Part shown: one piece after another, positions 1 to 8,228 of the stretch
Numbering within the stretch: the stretch's first letter is position 1
Layout: every line of letters starts with the position of its first letter
DNA from: CAVTWY01 sp963738615
GTDB taxonomy: Bacteria; Pseudomonadota; Gammaproteobacteria; Burkholderiales; Burkholderiaceae_C
Assembly (NCBI GenBank): GCA_963738615.1
Contig: CAVTXI010000012.1
Span: 310,001 to 374,000, forward strand
Direction of reading: 5' to 3'
Length of the DNA stretch: 64,000 bases
Position numbers and translations under genes: made by a program
Notes under the pieces: model-generated
The model's input: the letters and a program-made list of their open reading frames with translations, nothing else
Told to the model about the DNA's origin: nothing
The model's database searches: none

Positions 1-2247
1 GGTGAGACGATGCGTCGGCAGATGTTTCCGGCCATCAATGCCGCGTACGCTGGCGTGCCGGCCCCCTCGCCCGACGAGCCACCACCGGGTCGGCTTGGTG
101 TGCTTCAGCACAAGCTCGAGCGCACCGAAGGCGCCGCTTTCGTGGTGTTCGATCACATCGGCATCGCGCAGGAGTTGAACGACTTTCGCAACTCGGCCCT
201 CGAGGGCATCGAGCACTACCTTGCCGCGACCGACTCGTACGGCGCCAGCAACCAGCAGCGTCTGCAGGTGTACGAGCAGATTCAGGAAGTCAAGAGCGGG
301 TTGCTTGCAGGCGTAGTGCAGACCGATGTTGCTTTCGTCGACCAACATCGGCAAGGAAGCGATCGGTGGCTCGAGAGGCAGCGCGGCTTCGCGCGTGAAC
401 TGCGCGCAAGGGGTCGAGAGTCGGAAGCGCTGAACGCCGAAGCCGATATTGCAAAGTCCATCGCCATGCGCGACAAGAACTACGCCGACTACATCGCCGC
501 GGGAAAGGCGAAAGCGCAGGCGAACTGGACATCCAAGTACGAGAGCCGGTTGGACGTAGCCGAGATGGACCGCTTCCACGCGAAGCTGACAAGCCACACC
601 AAGAAGGCCTACGACACCATCGGCGCGCGCACGCAGCAGCACCTGAACTGGTTCGAGTCAGACCGGCTCGTCAATGCGTTCGACGTGTACGAAACCAAGC
701 TCGCCCGAGCCGGCCTGGACTTTGCATTGCAAGCGGCGATCTGCACCTTCGGCCTGGGCGGCTGCAAGCTGGCCGACGACAAGGTCCAAGCTTGGCTGGT
801 GGCGCCCTCGGTGGAGCGCAAGAACCTGTACCTACGCGGTGCGTTCTTCAACCAGGATGAGCTGATCGCAGCCGCGAAGAAGGCCAACGAGGAGATCGTG
901 CAGGTGGCAGGCGCGGTGGAATTTGCCAGCGAGATCACGGCCGCAGCAATGCTCAAGTTCACCAAGGGTCTGGTGGACGGCATCAAGAAGACGGACTCGG
1001 CGTTCGACGAGTGGGCACGCAACCAGGATCAGAAGTTCTCGCAGAAGTGGGTGCGTGGGGTGAGGAGCACGGGCGCGAAGCACGGCCTGGAGTTGATGCT
1101 GTACCACTGGGTCGCGCATGCCGCGCGCGCGGTGTTTCGCTCAGGCGTGGGCGGCACGTTCGACAAGACGTTGACTGCACGCATGACAGGGCTGCTGTAT
1201 GCGCACTTGGGCCAGGTGACCGAGGCGATGGAGTACGACCGCCTGATGCTCGCACTGCCCAAAGAGAAGGTCGCAGAGCATCGGCGCAAACGGTCGCAAC
1301 GCCGCGCGCAAGAGTCCGCAGACGCCAAGCGCGCCCAGAGCGCCCAGCGCGGTGCCGCCGCCGTTGCGGCCAAGGTGGATGGTTCACTGGAAGTGCTGCT
1401 CGCCGACGCGCAGCAAAGAGCGCGTGAGCAAGCACTGAAGCTCGACGGCTACGTCGGCCAGGCGAAGAACGAACTGCCGACCAACAACTACCATCAGTTG
1501 CGCATGGGCGTTCTGCTGGGCTGCATCGAGGCGATCGCACTGGGTGAGAAGCTCACGCACTTCGAGGGCGACTTCAAGAGCTGGCTGGATGTCGGCGGCT
1601 CGGCGATGGCGGTGGGATCGATCGTGCTGGATGCGTACTACTCTGCGGCGAAGTCGATTCGCGAGATCGAGCCGTACCGCAGCATCAAGACCATCGACGA
1701 CGCGGCGGACGTCGTGCGTGGAGGATTCAAACTCGGCGCGGGGGTGTTGGGCGGGTTCGCGGGGCTTTGTGGGTCGATGTTGGACTACATGAAGTGGAAG
1801 AAGGAAGAAGACACGGCGTTGGTCTGGATCTACGGCCTTCGATCAGCCACCGGATTCGTAAGCGCTGGGCTTACCGTGGCTGCGGCGTACTCCTACGCTG
1901 GGCCCATGCTGACCCGTGTGGCGCAAGGGCACACCGCCAACTTGATCAGGTATCGACTCTTGACGCTGATGAGCAGCGGTGCAGGAGCCCTCGCCAAACG
2001 AGTCGGCCTGCTCGTCTGGGTGGCGCGGTGGAATTGGGCCGGTGTAGCACTTACGGTGGTGGAGATCGGCTACTTGGGATTGAAGGACGACGATCTCCAG
2101 AACTGGTGCGACAAGTCGGTGTTCCGCAAGATCAAGACCTACGACAACTGGCTAGGACGCAAGGTCACCACGGATCGCTTCGAGGGCGCCAGCCGAGAGA
2201 TCGAGATGCTCGAGCGTGCGTCACAAGCGGTCGGCGCGGGCGGGTAA
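1..2247 (+). CDS. VasX-like (BTH_I2691-type) type VI secretion effector, 5' end outside the window
   Basis: The frame is already open at base 1. The first ATG at 10 is therefore probably internal, and about 748 residues of the C-terminal part are visible. An early segment (FVVFDHIGIAQELNDFRN) matches, from memory, a conserved block of VasX/BTH_I2691-family effectors, which carry a long N-terminal region and a pore-forming C-terminus. A long charged, alpha-helical middle is followed from about residue 500 by several hydrophobic stretches (around SAMAVGSIVLDAYY, GAGVLGGFAGLCGSML, SAGLTVAAAYSYAG and WAGVALTVVEIGYLGL). These would suit membrane insertion in a target cell. The gene ends 2 bp before the start of the next gene. 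The effector role is inferred from family resemblance and topology. No VgrG or other type VI component is inside the window. Confidence 0.55.
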   Translation, partial: GETMRRQMFPAINAAYAGVPAPSPDEPPPGRLGVLQHKLERTEGAAFVVFDHIGIAQELNDFRNSALEGIEHYLAATDSYGASNQQRLQVYEQIQEVKSGLLAGVVQTDVAFVDQHRQGSDRWLERQRGFARELRARGRESEALNAEADIAKSIAMRDKNYADYIAAGKAKAQANWTSKYESRLDVAEMDRFHAKLTSHTKKAYDTIGARTQQHLNWFESDRLVNAFDVYETKLARAGLDFALQAAICTFGLGGCKLADDKVQAWLVAPSVERKNLYLRGAFFNQDELIAAAKKANEEIVQVAGAVEFASEITAAAMLKFTKGLVDGIKKTDSAFDEWARNQDQKFSQKWVRGVRSTGAKHGLELMLYHWVAHAARAVFRSGVGGTFDKTLTARMTGLLYAHLGQVTEAMEYDRLMLALPKEKVAEHRRKRSQRRAQESADAKRAQSAQRGAAAVAAKVDGSLEVLLADAQQRAREQALKLDGYVGQAKNELPTNNYHQLRMGVLLGCIEAIALGEKLTHFEGDFKSWLDVGGSAMAVGSIVLDAYYSAAKSIREIEPYRSIKTIDDAADVVRGGFKLGAGVLGGFAGLCGSMLDYMKWKKEEDTALVWIYGLRSATGFVSAGLTVAAAYSYAGPMLTRVAQGHTANLIRYRLLTLMSSGAGALAKRVGLLVWVARWNWAGVALTVVEIGYLGLKDDDLQNWCDKSVFRKIKTYDNWLGRKVTTDRFEGASREIEMLERASQAVGAGG

Positions 2248-2249
2248 GC

Positions 2250-3086
2250 GTGAGCCCCGCGACGATTGAAGCAAGTGACGGTGGCATGTTCCTGGTCGAG
2301 GGCGCGCTTGCAGAAGTGAACGTGGAACGCGGCCGCGAGAACTTGCTGGCGCGCATCGACGAACACTACAAAAGCAAGGTCGTCCTCACGGGCGTCGCCG
2401 CGGCAGCGGGCGGCATGTTCGGCCAAGTCGCGAATGCGGCGTCGCTGGCGATGTACGACGGCGAAGACACGCAGAACTTCATCTGCCTGATTGACGAGCA
2501 AGTGATGTGCGGACAGTTCGGTGGCGCCGAGTGGTTGACGGCAGGTCACCGCGTCAAGGCGATCGTGTCGCGCCGCAGCGAAGTGTTGTTCGCCCACGCG
2601 GTCGTCGATGAGAAGCAAGGGCTGCTCTGGATTAATCATCCCTGGGGAGCGAAGGCCGAGGCAGCGAGGAACTGGAAGATCGCGTGGTGGTGCTATGGGT
2701 TTCTCCAAATTTGCTGGGCGACAGCCTATGCTTTCTTGGGCGGGAGGGGAGGGTTCTTCGAAACGATGAGCTTTGGGGCCGGTGTAGGGGCTGTGCTCTG
2801 TTTTGGTATGGCTCTATGGGCAAACCGCGACATGCAGAAGCTCGCGGACCCGTCGACACTGATGTTCCGGCTGCTGGGCTTGAAGAATCCGGAGCACGTA
2901 AATTTGAACGGCTACCGTATTTCCTTGGTAGCGATTCACGACCATCTCAAGGACATCAAGGCGATCAAACCTGCTGCCATGGGCATGTCCGAGTACCAGA
3001 CGCGCGATGTCTATTGCTACCAGCGCGCAATCGAAGATGGCAAACTGGCCATGGCCACTCTCGCCGGTCAGCCGGCCAACGCGTAG
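2250..3086 (+). CDS. Two-TM protein next to the VasX-like effector, possible immunity or accessory protein
   Basis: The start is the GTG at 2250, two bases after the effector stop; an ATG at 2286 is the alternative. The product is about 278 residues. A soluble N-terminal half with a hydrophobic patch near residue 50 (VAAAAGGMFGQVANAAS) is followed by two clear membrane helices around residues 150-195 (WWCYGFLQICWATAYAF and FGAGVGAVLCFGMALWA) and a soluble tail. Tight coupling to the effector and membrane placement fit an immunity or accessory protein of a membrane-acting VasX-like toxin, as with TsiV2 in Vibrio. I recognise no domain, so this role is inference. Confidence 0.5.
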   Translation: MSPATIEASDGGMFLVEGALAEVNVERGRENLLARIDEHYKSKVVLTGVAAAAGGMFGQVANAASLAMYDGEDTQNFICLIDEQVMCGQFGGAEWLTAGHRVKAIVSRRSEVLFAHAVVDEKQGLLWINHPWGAKAEAARNWKIAWWCYGFLQICWATAYAFLGGRGGFFETMSFGAGVGAVLCFGMALWANRDMQKLADPSTLMFRLLGLKNPEHVNLNGYRISLVAIHDHLKDIKAIKPAAMGMSEYQTRDVYCYQRAIEDGKLAMATLAGQPANA

Positions 3087-3300
3087 AGCAACAGACAGCA
3101 ATCGCGCACGGGTGTTTGGTGCGAAAAACGGAAGTCAAGCGAGGTCGAGCCTTTGAGGCCGACTGGCTGCTGGACTTCGACGCCCGCTTCAAGGCCGCGC
3201 ACACCGACCTCATCGAGCGCCTCGAGGCCGACTGGTGGTTCGCCATGAAAGGCGCACGTCGGTGCCGGTCACGAGGGTGGCGCATCGGGCGCAAGCACCG

Positions 3301-3510
3301 ATCAGGACCGCGCACTTCATCCCGACCTACAGCTCTTTGCTCAATCAGGTCGAGCGCTTCTTCGCGCTGATCACGTACAGGCCATCCGACGCGGCTCGTT
3401 CACCAGCGTCAAGCAACTCGTGCAGCGCATCGATCACTTCGTCGCGGCCTACAACACAAAGTGCCAACCCTTCAAGTGGACTGCGACTGCTCAGAGCGTC
3501 GGCGTCCCAG
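3301..3510 (+). pseudogene. Remnant of an IS630-family transposase, C-terminal part
   Basis: One frame reads HFIPTYSSLLNQVERFFALI, and a second frame continues with AIRRGSFTSVKQLVQRIDHF and then AAYNTKCQPFKWTATAQS. Together they match the end of the DDE domain of IS630 transposases (HFTPTYSSWLNQVE...WTATA). The frame breaks near 3383, no upstream catalytic region is present, and I see no terminal inverted repeats. The stretch 3087-3300 before it contains a short open frame (KAAHTDLIERLEADWWFAMK) that I cannot assign. This is a dead fragment beside the effector genes. Confidence 0.7.
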
Positions 3511-3514
3511 ACCC

Positions 3515-4114
3515 TCAGCCCGCGCTGCCTCGCCGCCTAGACAAGGCACCGATGCAGCCCAAGCCCAGTAGCATCAGCGCGTAGGTACTGGGCTCGGGGA
3601 TCGCCCCGACCGTGATCGTCACGCTGCCCACATCGACACCCAGGCTCGCGAAGTCGAGGCCGACGAAGTTGCGCTCGAAGTCAAGATTGCTGCCCAAAGA
3701 AAAGGTCGTCGAACCCTCCGCCAGGCCCGTGACCGTGAACGTGCCGAGCAGGAAGCTGTCGGGCTGCGTGGCGGCTAGGGCGGCGTCGCTGAGCACCGAG
3801 AACGCCTGCACGCCGAAGTTGCCCGCAACAGGGGAGTCCTCGACCAGCGTCGCACCAGCGCCGAGTTGCGTCAGGCCCGGAGCAAAGCTGCGGCTGTCGA
3901 AGCTGACAACGCCCTGCGCCCAGGTGAAGTTCAGGTCGTAGGCCGAGAGCACCTGGCTGCCCAGCCCGTTGACGAAGAAGCTGACCGTCGCCGAGTCGCC
4001 TAGTTCGAGTTGCGTGTCAGTCGCCTGGAAGGTGAACGTCACCTGGGCACTGGCGGCGAAAGTGGCAAGCCCCATGCATGTGGCAGCGGCGAGGTTGGCG
4101 AGATGTTTTTTCAC
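3515..4114 (-). CDS. PEP-CTERM surface protein with a cohesin-like domain
   Basis: The protein has 199 residues and starts at a GTG at 4114, preceded by GGAG at suitable spacing. It has a signal peptide (ending near TFAASAQ) and a single beta-rich domain of about 140 residues. That domain carries features common in cohesin-like domains: GDSATVSFFVNGLG, SAYDLNFTW, and LLGTFTVTGLAEGSTTFSLG. The C-terminus is a PEP-CTERM sorting tag: IPEPSTYALMLLGLG, then an arginine cluster (SRRRG). Such tags are processed by exosortase, but no exosortase gene is in the window. It is the last gene of a minus-strand operon whose preceding member ends in a type I dockerin, so it could be the anchor of a cohesin-dockerin pair. 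The PEP-CTERM call is firm; the cohesin assignment is by pattern. Confidence 0.8.
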   Translation of the reverse strand: MKKHLANLAAATCMGLATFAASAQVTFTFQATDTQLELGDSATVSFFVNGLGSQVLSAYDLNFTWAQGVVSFDSRSFAPGLTQLGAGATLVEDSPVAGNFGVQAFSVLSDAALAATQPDSFLLGTFTVTGLAEGSTTFSLGSNLDFERNFVGLDFASLGVDVGSVTITVGAIPEPSTYALMLLGLGCIGALSRRRGSAG

Positions 4115-4174
4115 GGGTAAGGCTCCTGAGATCGATCGAGGTTGGACGCGAACCGCTGCGCACTGCTTTCAGCG

Positions 4175-6466
4175 TCAACTGGAAGCGCACGTCGCTCGAG
4201 TGCAGCGCAAGCTGCATGCCCGCACGTCGTTGATCGTGACGCGACCATCACCGGTCGGGTCGCGCAGGTCGCCCGCACCAACAGTGGCGCCGATCGACGC
4301 GCGTACCGCCTCGAGGTCAGCCGAGTCGACATCGCCGTCACGATCAATGTCGCAAATCGTGCCAGTGCTGGTTTCGCGGCTGGTCACCGTCAGGTCATAC
4401 AGGACAGGTGTCTCTTGGGCCTGGTTCATCTGCATGCGCGTGCGGACTTGGAGGTAGCGGCCGGTGCCAGGGAAGTCGATGTTCTTCGCCACCGGAGCGT
4501 AGGTTTGCAGGTCGAGCGCGGCGCGATTGTCCGACGAGCGCACCGCAACTTCGACCAGCGCGCCGGTGGGCACCAGGTCGTTCCAGTCCACCTTGCCCCA
4601 TGGGGTGCCGGCGGCGCCGCTGTCGTACACCACCGTCCACGTGCCAAGCCGATTGACCGTGGAGTTGCGCGTCGTCAGGCCCGAGCCGTCGGTGTAGACG
4701 TACGGATAAGCGCCGGTCGCGAGGAAGCCGACCGTCGCGCCATCGACGCCCCGGTACTTGGTCGCCCGATTCGTCGCCAGGTTCATCACCCAGAACGTCG
4801 TTGCTGCCGTCGATCATCACGCCGTAGGTCGTGCCGCTTTCGGTTCGCGACCAGAGCAGCGCGCCGGTTGTGCCGCGGTACTTGCGCACGCCGGAGAAGT
4901 CGGTCGACAGGATGTCGCCGTTGCCGTCGATCGCAATCCCTGCTCCCGCATGGTTGTTGGGGCTTCGAGTCCAGGTGCCGGCGACGGGGTCGTACGCGGC
5001 CCATCCGTAGTCCTTGTCGGCTCCGACGGTGATGCGCTTGCCGGGGCTGGCGGTCTCGGCGAGCATCTGCGCGGCAACGTCGCGTTCGGCGAATCCATCG
5101 GCCTGGCTGGCTCGCACGTTCACCACCAGGCCGTGCCGGTTGTCGGTGAGTACATGCCCGAGAAACGCGGGCACCGCGCCGACGCCATTGCTCTTGCGGT
5201 ACAGCCGGGATTCGGGATCGGTCTTGGATTCGTGGGTGTCGTTGCTGCGCTTGTCGCCCCGCCAGTCTTCGGGCGGACGATCGTCGTCGCTGCCGTCCTT
5301 GCGCTGCACGCTCTTTTGGCCCGCCCAGGCTTTGATCAGGGTGCCGTCGACGCTGAAGTGTTCCCCTGAGAGGTGGCCCGCGTCCTTGGCCATCTGGACG
5401 GTGGCGTTGAAGATGGCGGTGACGGCGTCGTGCTTGATGAGCCGGTCGCGGTTCTTGCTGAACACCGAGTGGTTCCATACCGCGTCGTCGATGCTCAGGC
5501 CGACGAACCAGCGGTCCCGCTAGAGGGCGCTTGGTAGATCTTGCCGCCGCCTTGTGCGATGCCGTAGTTCGATGAGCCGTTCGGATTGGTGATAAGGCTC
5601 ACCGCACCGGTGTTGGTATCGACGCGGCCAAGGCCGCCTGAGAGCGTCGCGCTCCACAGGATGCCGTTACGGTCGATCGTGCAGCCATACGGGTTCCAGT
5701 TCGGGATCGAGACGAAAGCAGCGTTGGTCGGCCCGATGCCGATCGTGTCGCCTGTGGAAGGGTCGACGCGGTAGTAGCGCCGCTGGTTCCAGATTCCGAC
5801 CCACAGCCTGCCGTCGGGCGCAATGCACACCGATCGGCCAAATGACGTGCCGGTGCCGATGGCGCGGGTCCATGCGACCCGCTCGTCGCCGATACCGGCG
5901 TTGGTGTTGGCCGCAAGCGGCCTGATCTCTGCGGCCTGGATCCCGGCGGTGCCGTTGGTCTCCTCCGACGTGTCGATCGCACCGTTGCCGTTGCGGTCGA
6001 TCGCCGTATCAACCAGGATCTTCATCAGGAAGGGCGGAGTGCCGAGGCCGGGCATACGGTTGAGCACGAAGGCGTTGCCGTCGACGTCGATCGCGATGCG
6101 CGACGGGTTGCCCCCGTTGTTTGCGCCGAAGTTGCCCGCGAAGGTCTTGTAGCGCGCGACCTCCCTGCCCGGCGCAATCACCACCCCAGCGGCGTTGAGC
6201 TGGTCGGCAGTGTCGAACTTCGACACCGAGTCTTCGTTGTGGTTGGCCACGAAGATGAACCTGCCGCCCACGCCGATCAGGTTCACCTGCAACTGGTTCG
6301 CAGCCGCCGTGAAATTGAGGTTGTCGAGGATGCCGAGCGAGAAGTCGGTGTCGAGCGAGTAGGTCCGTGTGACCGCGACGGCATGGCCGTGCACTGCCGC
6401 AGCGACGGCGGCGAGTACGATCGTGCGGGGCAGTCCACGGCGCAAGGTGCTGGCGATGATCGACAT
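4175..6466 (-). pseudogene. Exported beta-propeller (NHL/SMP-30-like) protein with C-terminal type I dockerin, interrupted by a transposase fragment
   Basis: The start is the ATG at 6466, behind a strong AAGGAGG, followed by a signal peptide (VLAAVAAAVHGHAVA). Propeller-like repeats follow (IAIDVDGNAFVLNR, SVCIAPDGRLWVGIWNQRRY, GCTIDRNGILWSATLSGGLG) up to about 5530. From there to about 5003 the sequence is transposase. The propeller then resumes (YDPVAGTWTRSPNNHAGAG, IAIDGNGDILSTDFSGVRKY). An extra base near 4798 shifts the frame, after which the reading continues with MNLATNRATKYRGVDG. The C-terminus holds two calcium-loop repeats, DIDRDGDVDSADLEAV and DPTGDGRVTINDV, with Asp at loop positions 1, 5 and 12. 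This is a textbook type I dockerin at roughly 4200-4360. As written, the gene cannot make the full protein. Its intact ancestor would have been an exported, docking propeller. Confidence 0.75.
5003..5527 (-). mobile_element. Internal fragment of an IS5-family transposase
   Basis: On the minus strand this reads WFVGLSIDDAVWNHSVFSKN, NRDRLIKHD, HFSVDGTLIKAWAGQKS, EDWRGDKRSNDTHES, DPESRLYRKSNG, and ends at RITVGADKDYG. These are consecutive blocks of an IS5-type (DUF772/DDE) transposase. Both the N-terminal part and the portion after the GADKGY block are absent. I see no terminal inverted repeats or target-site duplication at the edges. Its 3' edge joins the propeller sequence in frame. It is either a decayed insertion or the product of a recombination or assembly event. 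Confidence 0.75.
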
Positions 6467-6506
6467 GTTGTCCTCCTTCGGTTGACTCGTCTCGGATTCG
6501 CGGTGA

Positions 6507-7595
6507 TCAGTTCGTGCCGGCGAAGCGCGGCGGCCGCAGCCGGCAACACGGCTGCACGTCGATGTCGAAGCCCTCGTCACCGGACAGGCGGCGCGGGCTT
6601 CCACCCGCGGCGTCGATCGTGAAGATCTTGCCCCCGGCATCGAGGTGCTCGACGAAAAAGACGCGCGTGCCGTCGAAGGACCAACGAGCGTTCATCACGT
6701 CGTGCGCGCCGCCGTACAGCTTGCGCGGCTCGCTGCCGTCGGCATTCATCACGTACACGCCCTGACGGGCAGAGTTGCCGGGGATCGCGAGGTAGAGGAT
6801 CTTTCGTCCGTCGGGTGACCAGTGCGGATCGGTGTGGCGCGCGTCGTCTCGAGTCAGGTCGCTGGGCACCGCGCCATCTGCAGGGTGGACGACGATATGA
6901 GCCTGCTGGCTGCGCGTCGCGCTGGTGAGGACGGTCTTGCCGTCGGGCGACCAGACCGGCGGCGTCTCGGTGCCGCGTGTGGCAGCGCGGCTCAGGGTCA
7001 CGACTTTGCCGTTCGAAAGCTCGACGACGGACAGCCGCGGCATGCGGTCGCTTTGCGAGGTGCCGAGGAAGGCGATGCGCTTCCCGTCGGGCGAGAAGCG
7101 AGGCGAGATCTCTTCGACTGCGGCCCAGCCAGTCACCGCACGCGCGTCGCTGCCGTCGGCGTTCATCACGAATACGCGGCGCGGCCCCAACCGAGAGGAA
7201 ACAAACGTGATCCTCCGGCCATCGGGCGACCACGAAGGCTCGGTGACAGGCTGCTGCTCCTCGCGCGTGAGCTGCGTCGTGCGGCCTGTGACCAGCTCGG
7301 TGACGAACACGTTGTCGAACCGACCGCCTCGACGCGCCGTGTACAGCACCCGAGTGCCGTCAGGCGACCAACTCATCAGACTTGTCTCGCCGCGTTCGGT
7401 CAGCACACGGCTCACCCGCCCCGTGGCTGGTGTCATCCGGTAGTGCTCGTAGACGTTGTTTGCGCGGTTGGAAAGGAACAGCAGTTCGTCGGCCAAGGCC
7501 GGTGCTCCGAACGCCGTCCGTCCCGCGGCCGCGAGGGCCACCAACGCCACAAGGCGAGCCACTCGCACCACACCCCAACCTGGCACGGGTTGCAC
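6507..7595 (-). CDS. Exported TolB-like WD40/PD40 beta-propeller protein
   Basis: The protein is about 362 residues and starts at a GTG at 7595; a further GTG about nine codons in is also possible. An N-terminal hydrophobic signal ends near ALADE. At least six PD40-type blades follow, each built around WSPDG or FSPDG motifs (SWSPDGTRVLYTARR, SWSPDGRRITFVSSR, RFSPDGKRIAFLG, VWSPDGKTVLTSATR, HWSPDGRKILYLA, RWSFDGTRVFFVEH). This resembles the C-terminal propeller of TolB, but the TolB N-terminal domain and the Tol-Pal genes are missing, so it is not TolB itself. It lies 14 bp after the preceding small secreted protein gene and 40 bp before the dockerin propeller. It therefore belongs to the same exported operon. 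Confidence 0.75.
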   Translation of the reverse strand: MQPVPGWGVVRVARLVALVALAAAGRTAFGAPALADELLFLSNRANNVYEHYRMTPATGRVSRVLTERGETSLMSWSPDGTRVLYTARRGGRFDNVFVTELVTGRTTQLTREEQQPVTEPSWSPDGRRITFVSSRLGPRRVFVMNADGSDARAVTGWAAVEEISPRFSPDGKRIAFLGTSQSDRMPRLSVVELSNGKVVTLSRAATRGTETPPVWSPDGKTVLTSATRSQQAHIVVHPADGAVPSDLTRDDARHTDPHWSPDGRKILYLAIPGNSARQGVYVMNADGSEPRKLYGGAHDVMNARWSFDGTRVFFVEHLDAGGKIFTIDAAGGSPRRLSGDEGFDIDVQPCCRLRPPRFAGTN

Positions 7596-7609
7596 CTCGC
7601 TGTCCCCGC

Positions 7610-8002
7610 TCAGGGCAGGACGTTGATGACCACCTTGGCCAGCGCGCGTCCGCCGCTGGTGGTCAGCTCGAGCGTATGAGCGCCAAGCTGTGCGGGTGTG
7701 AATGTGAAGTCCATCCTGCCCCGGGGCGACGCAACGGTTCCGTAGCCGGCGGCGTTGCCGTCAGGCGATGTGACGACCACAGTCAACGCGGCGTTGGCGC
7801 GAAGAGCACCGCCGTGGAACGTGACCGTCTCGGCAAGGTGTGCGATCGACGGCCCGCTGAAGCTGGACCCTTGCGCGATCACTTGCGAGTTGGAATTCGG
7901 CCGCTGTGCGGTCGCGCCGCCGACCGTCAAGGCTGTGAAGGCGGCAACGCCGACGAGACGAATAACCGACACAAGCAAGTCCTGGCGTAGATGTTCGATC
8001 AT
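7610..8002 (-). CDS. Small secreted protein with an Ig-like beta domain
   Basis: The start is the ATG at 8002, preceded by AGGGAGG. The product has 130 residues: a signal peptide (LVGVAAFTALTVGGATAQ), then about 100 residues of alternating beta-type sequence (ETVTFHGGALRANAALTVVV, SPDGNAAGYGTVASPRGRM, LGAHTLELTTSGGRALAKV) that looks like a single Ig/Big-like domain. No catalytic motif is visible. It is the first gene of the four-gene minus-strand operon 8002 to 3515. The promoter should lie in 8003-8228, where I saw no gene and no obvious operator. Confidence 0.55.
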   Translation of the reverse strand: MIEHLRQDLLVSVIRLVGVAAFTALTVGGATAQRPNSNSQVIAQGSSFSGPSIAHLAETVTFHGGALRANAALTVVVTSPDGNAAGYGTVASPRGRMDFTFTPAQLGAHTLELTTSGGRALAKVVINVLP

Positions 8003-8228
8003 GGCACCTCCCTGGTCAACTACCCCGGCAACAGCCGGCACCTCCGCCAACGCCCAACCTCTGGGCGCCGCGCGATCCACGAATCATCTGTTTGTGATCT
8101 TGAACCGCCTGCCCGCCTCGACGCAAGGGCGCGTGACCGAAAGAGCTAGGGGGTATCTGCCGATGATCGAAATAGCGTAGGCACCGACGTTCAGCGTGGC
8201 GCCGAAGCGCCGGTGAGACGAAATTGGC

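Noticed and set aside
3301..3510. Intact IS element next to the effector genes
   Set aside because: Only the C-terminal transposase part remains, it is frameshifted, and no terminal inverted repeats are visible.
6507..7595. TolB of the Tol-Pal system
   Set aside because: It lacks the TolB N-terminal domain and any tolQRA/pal neighbours, and sits in an exported-protein operon.
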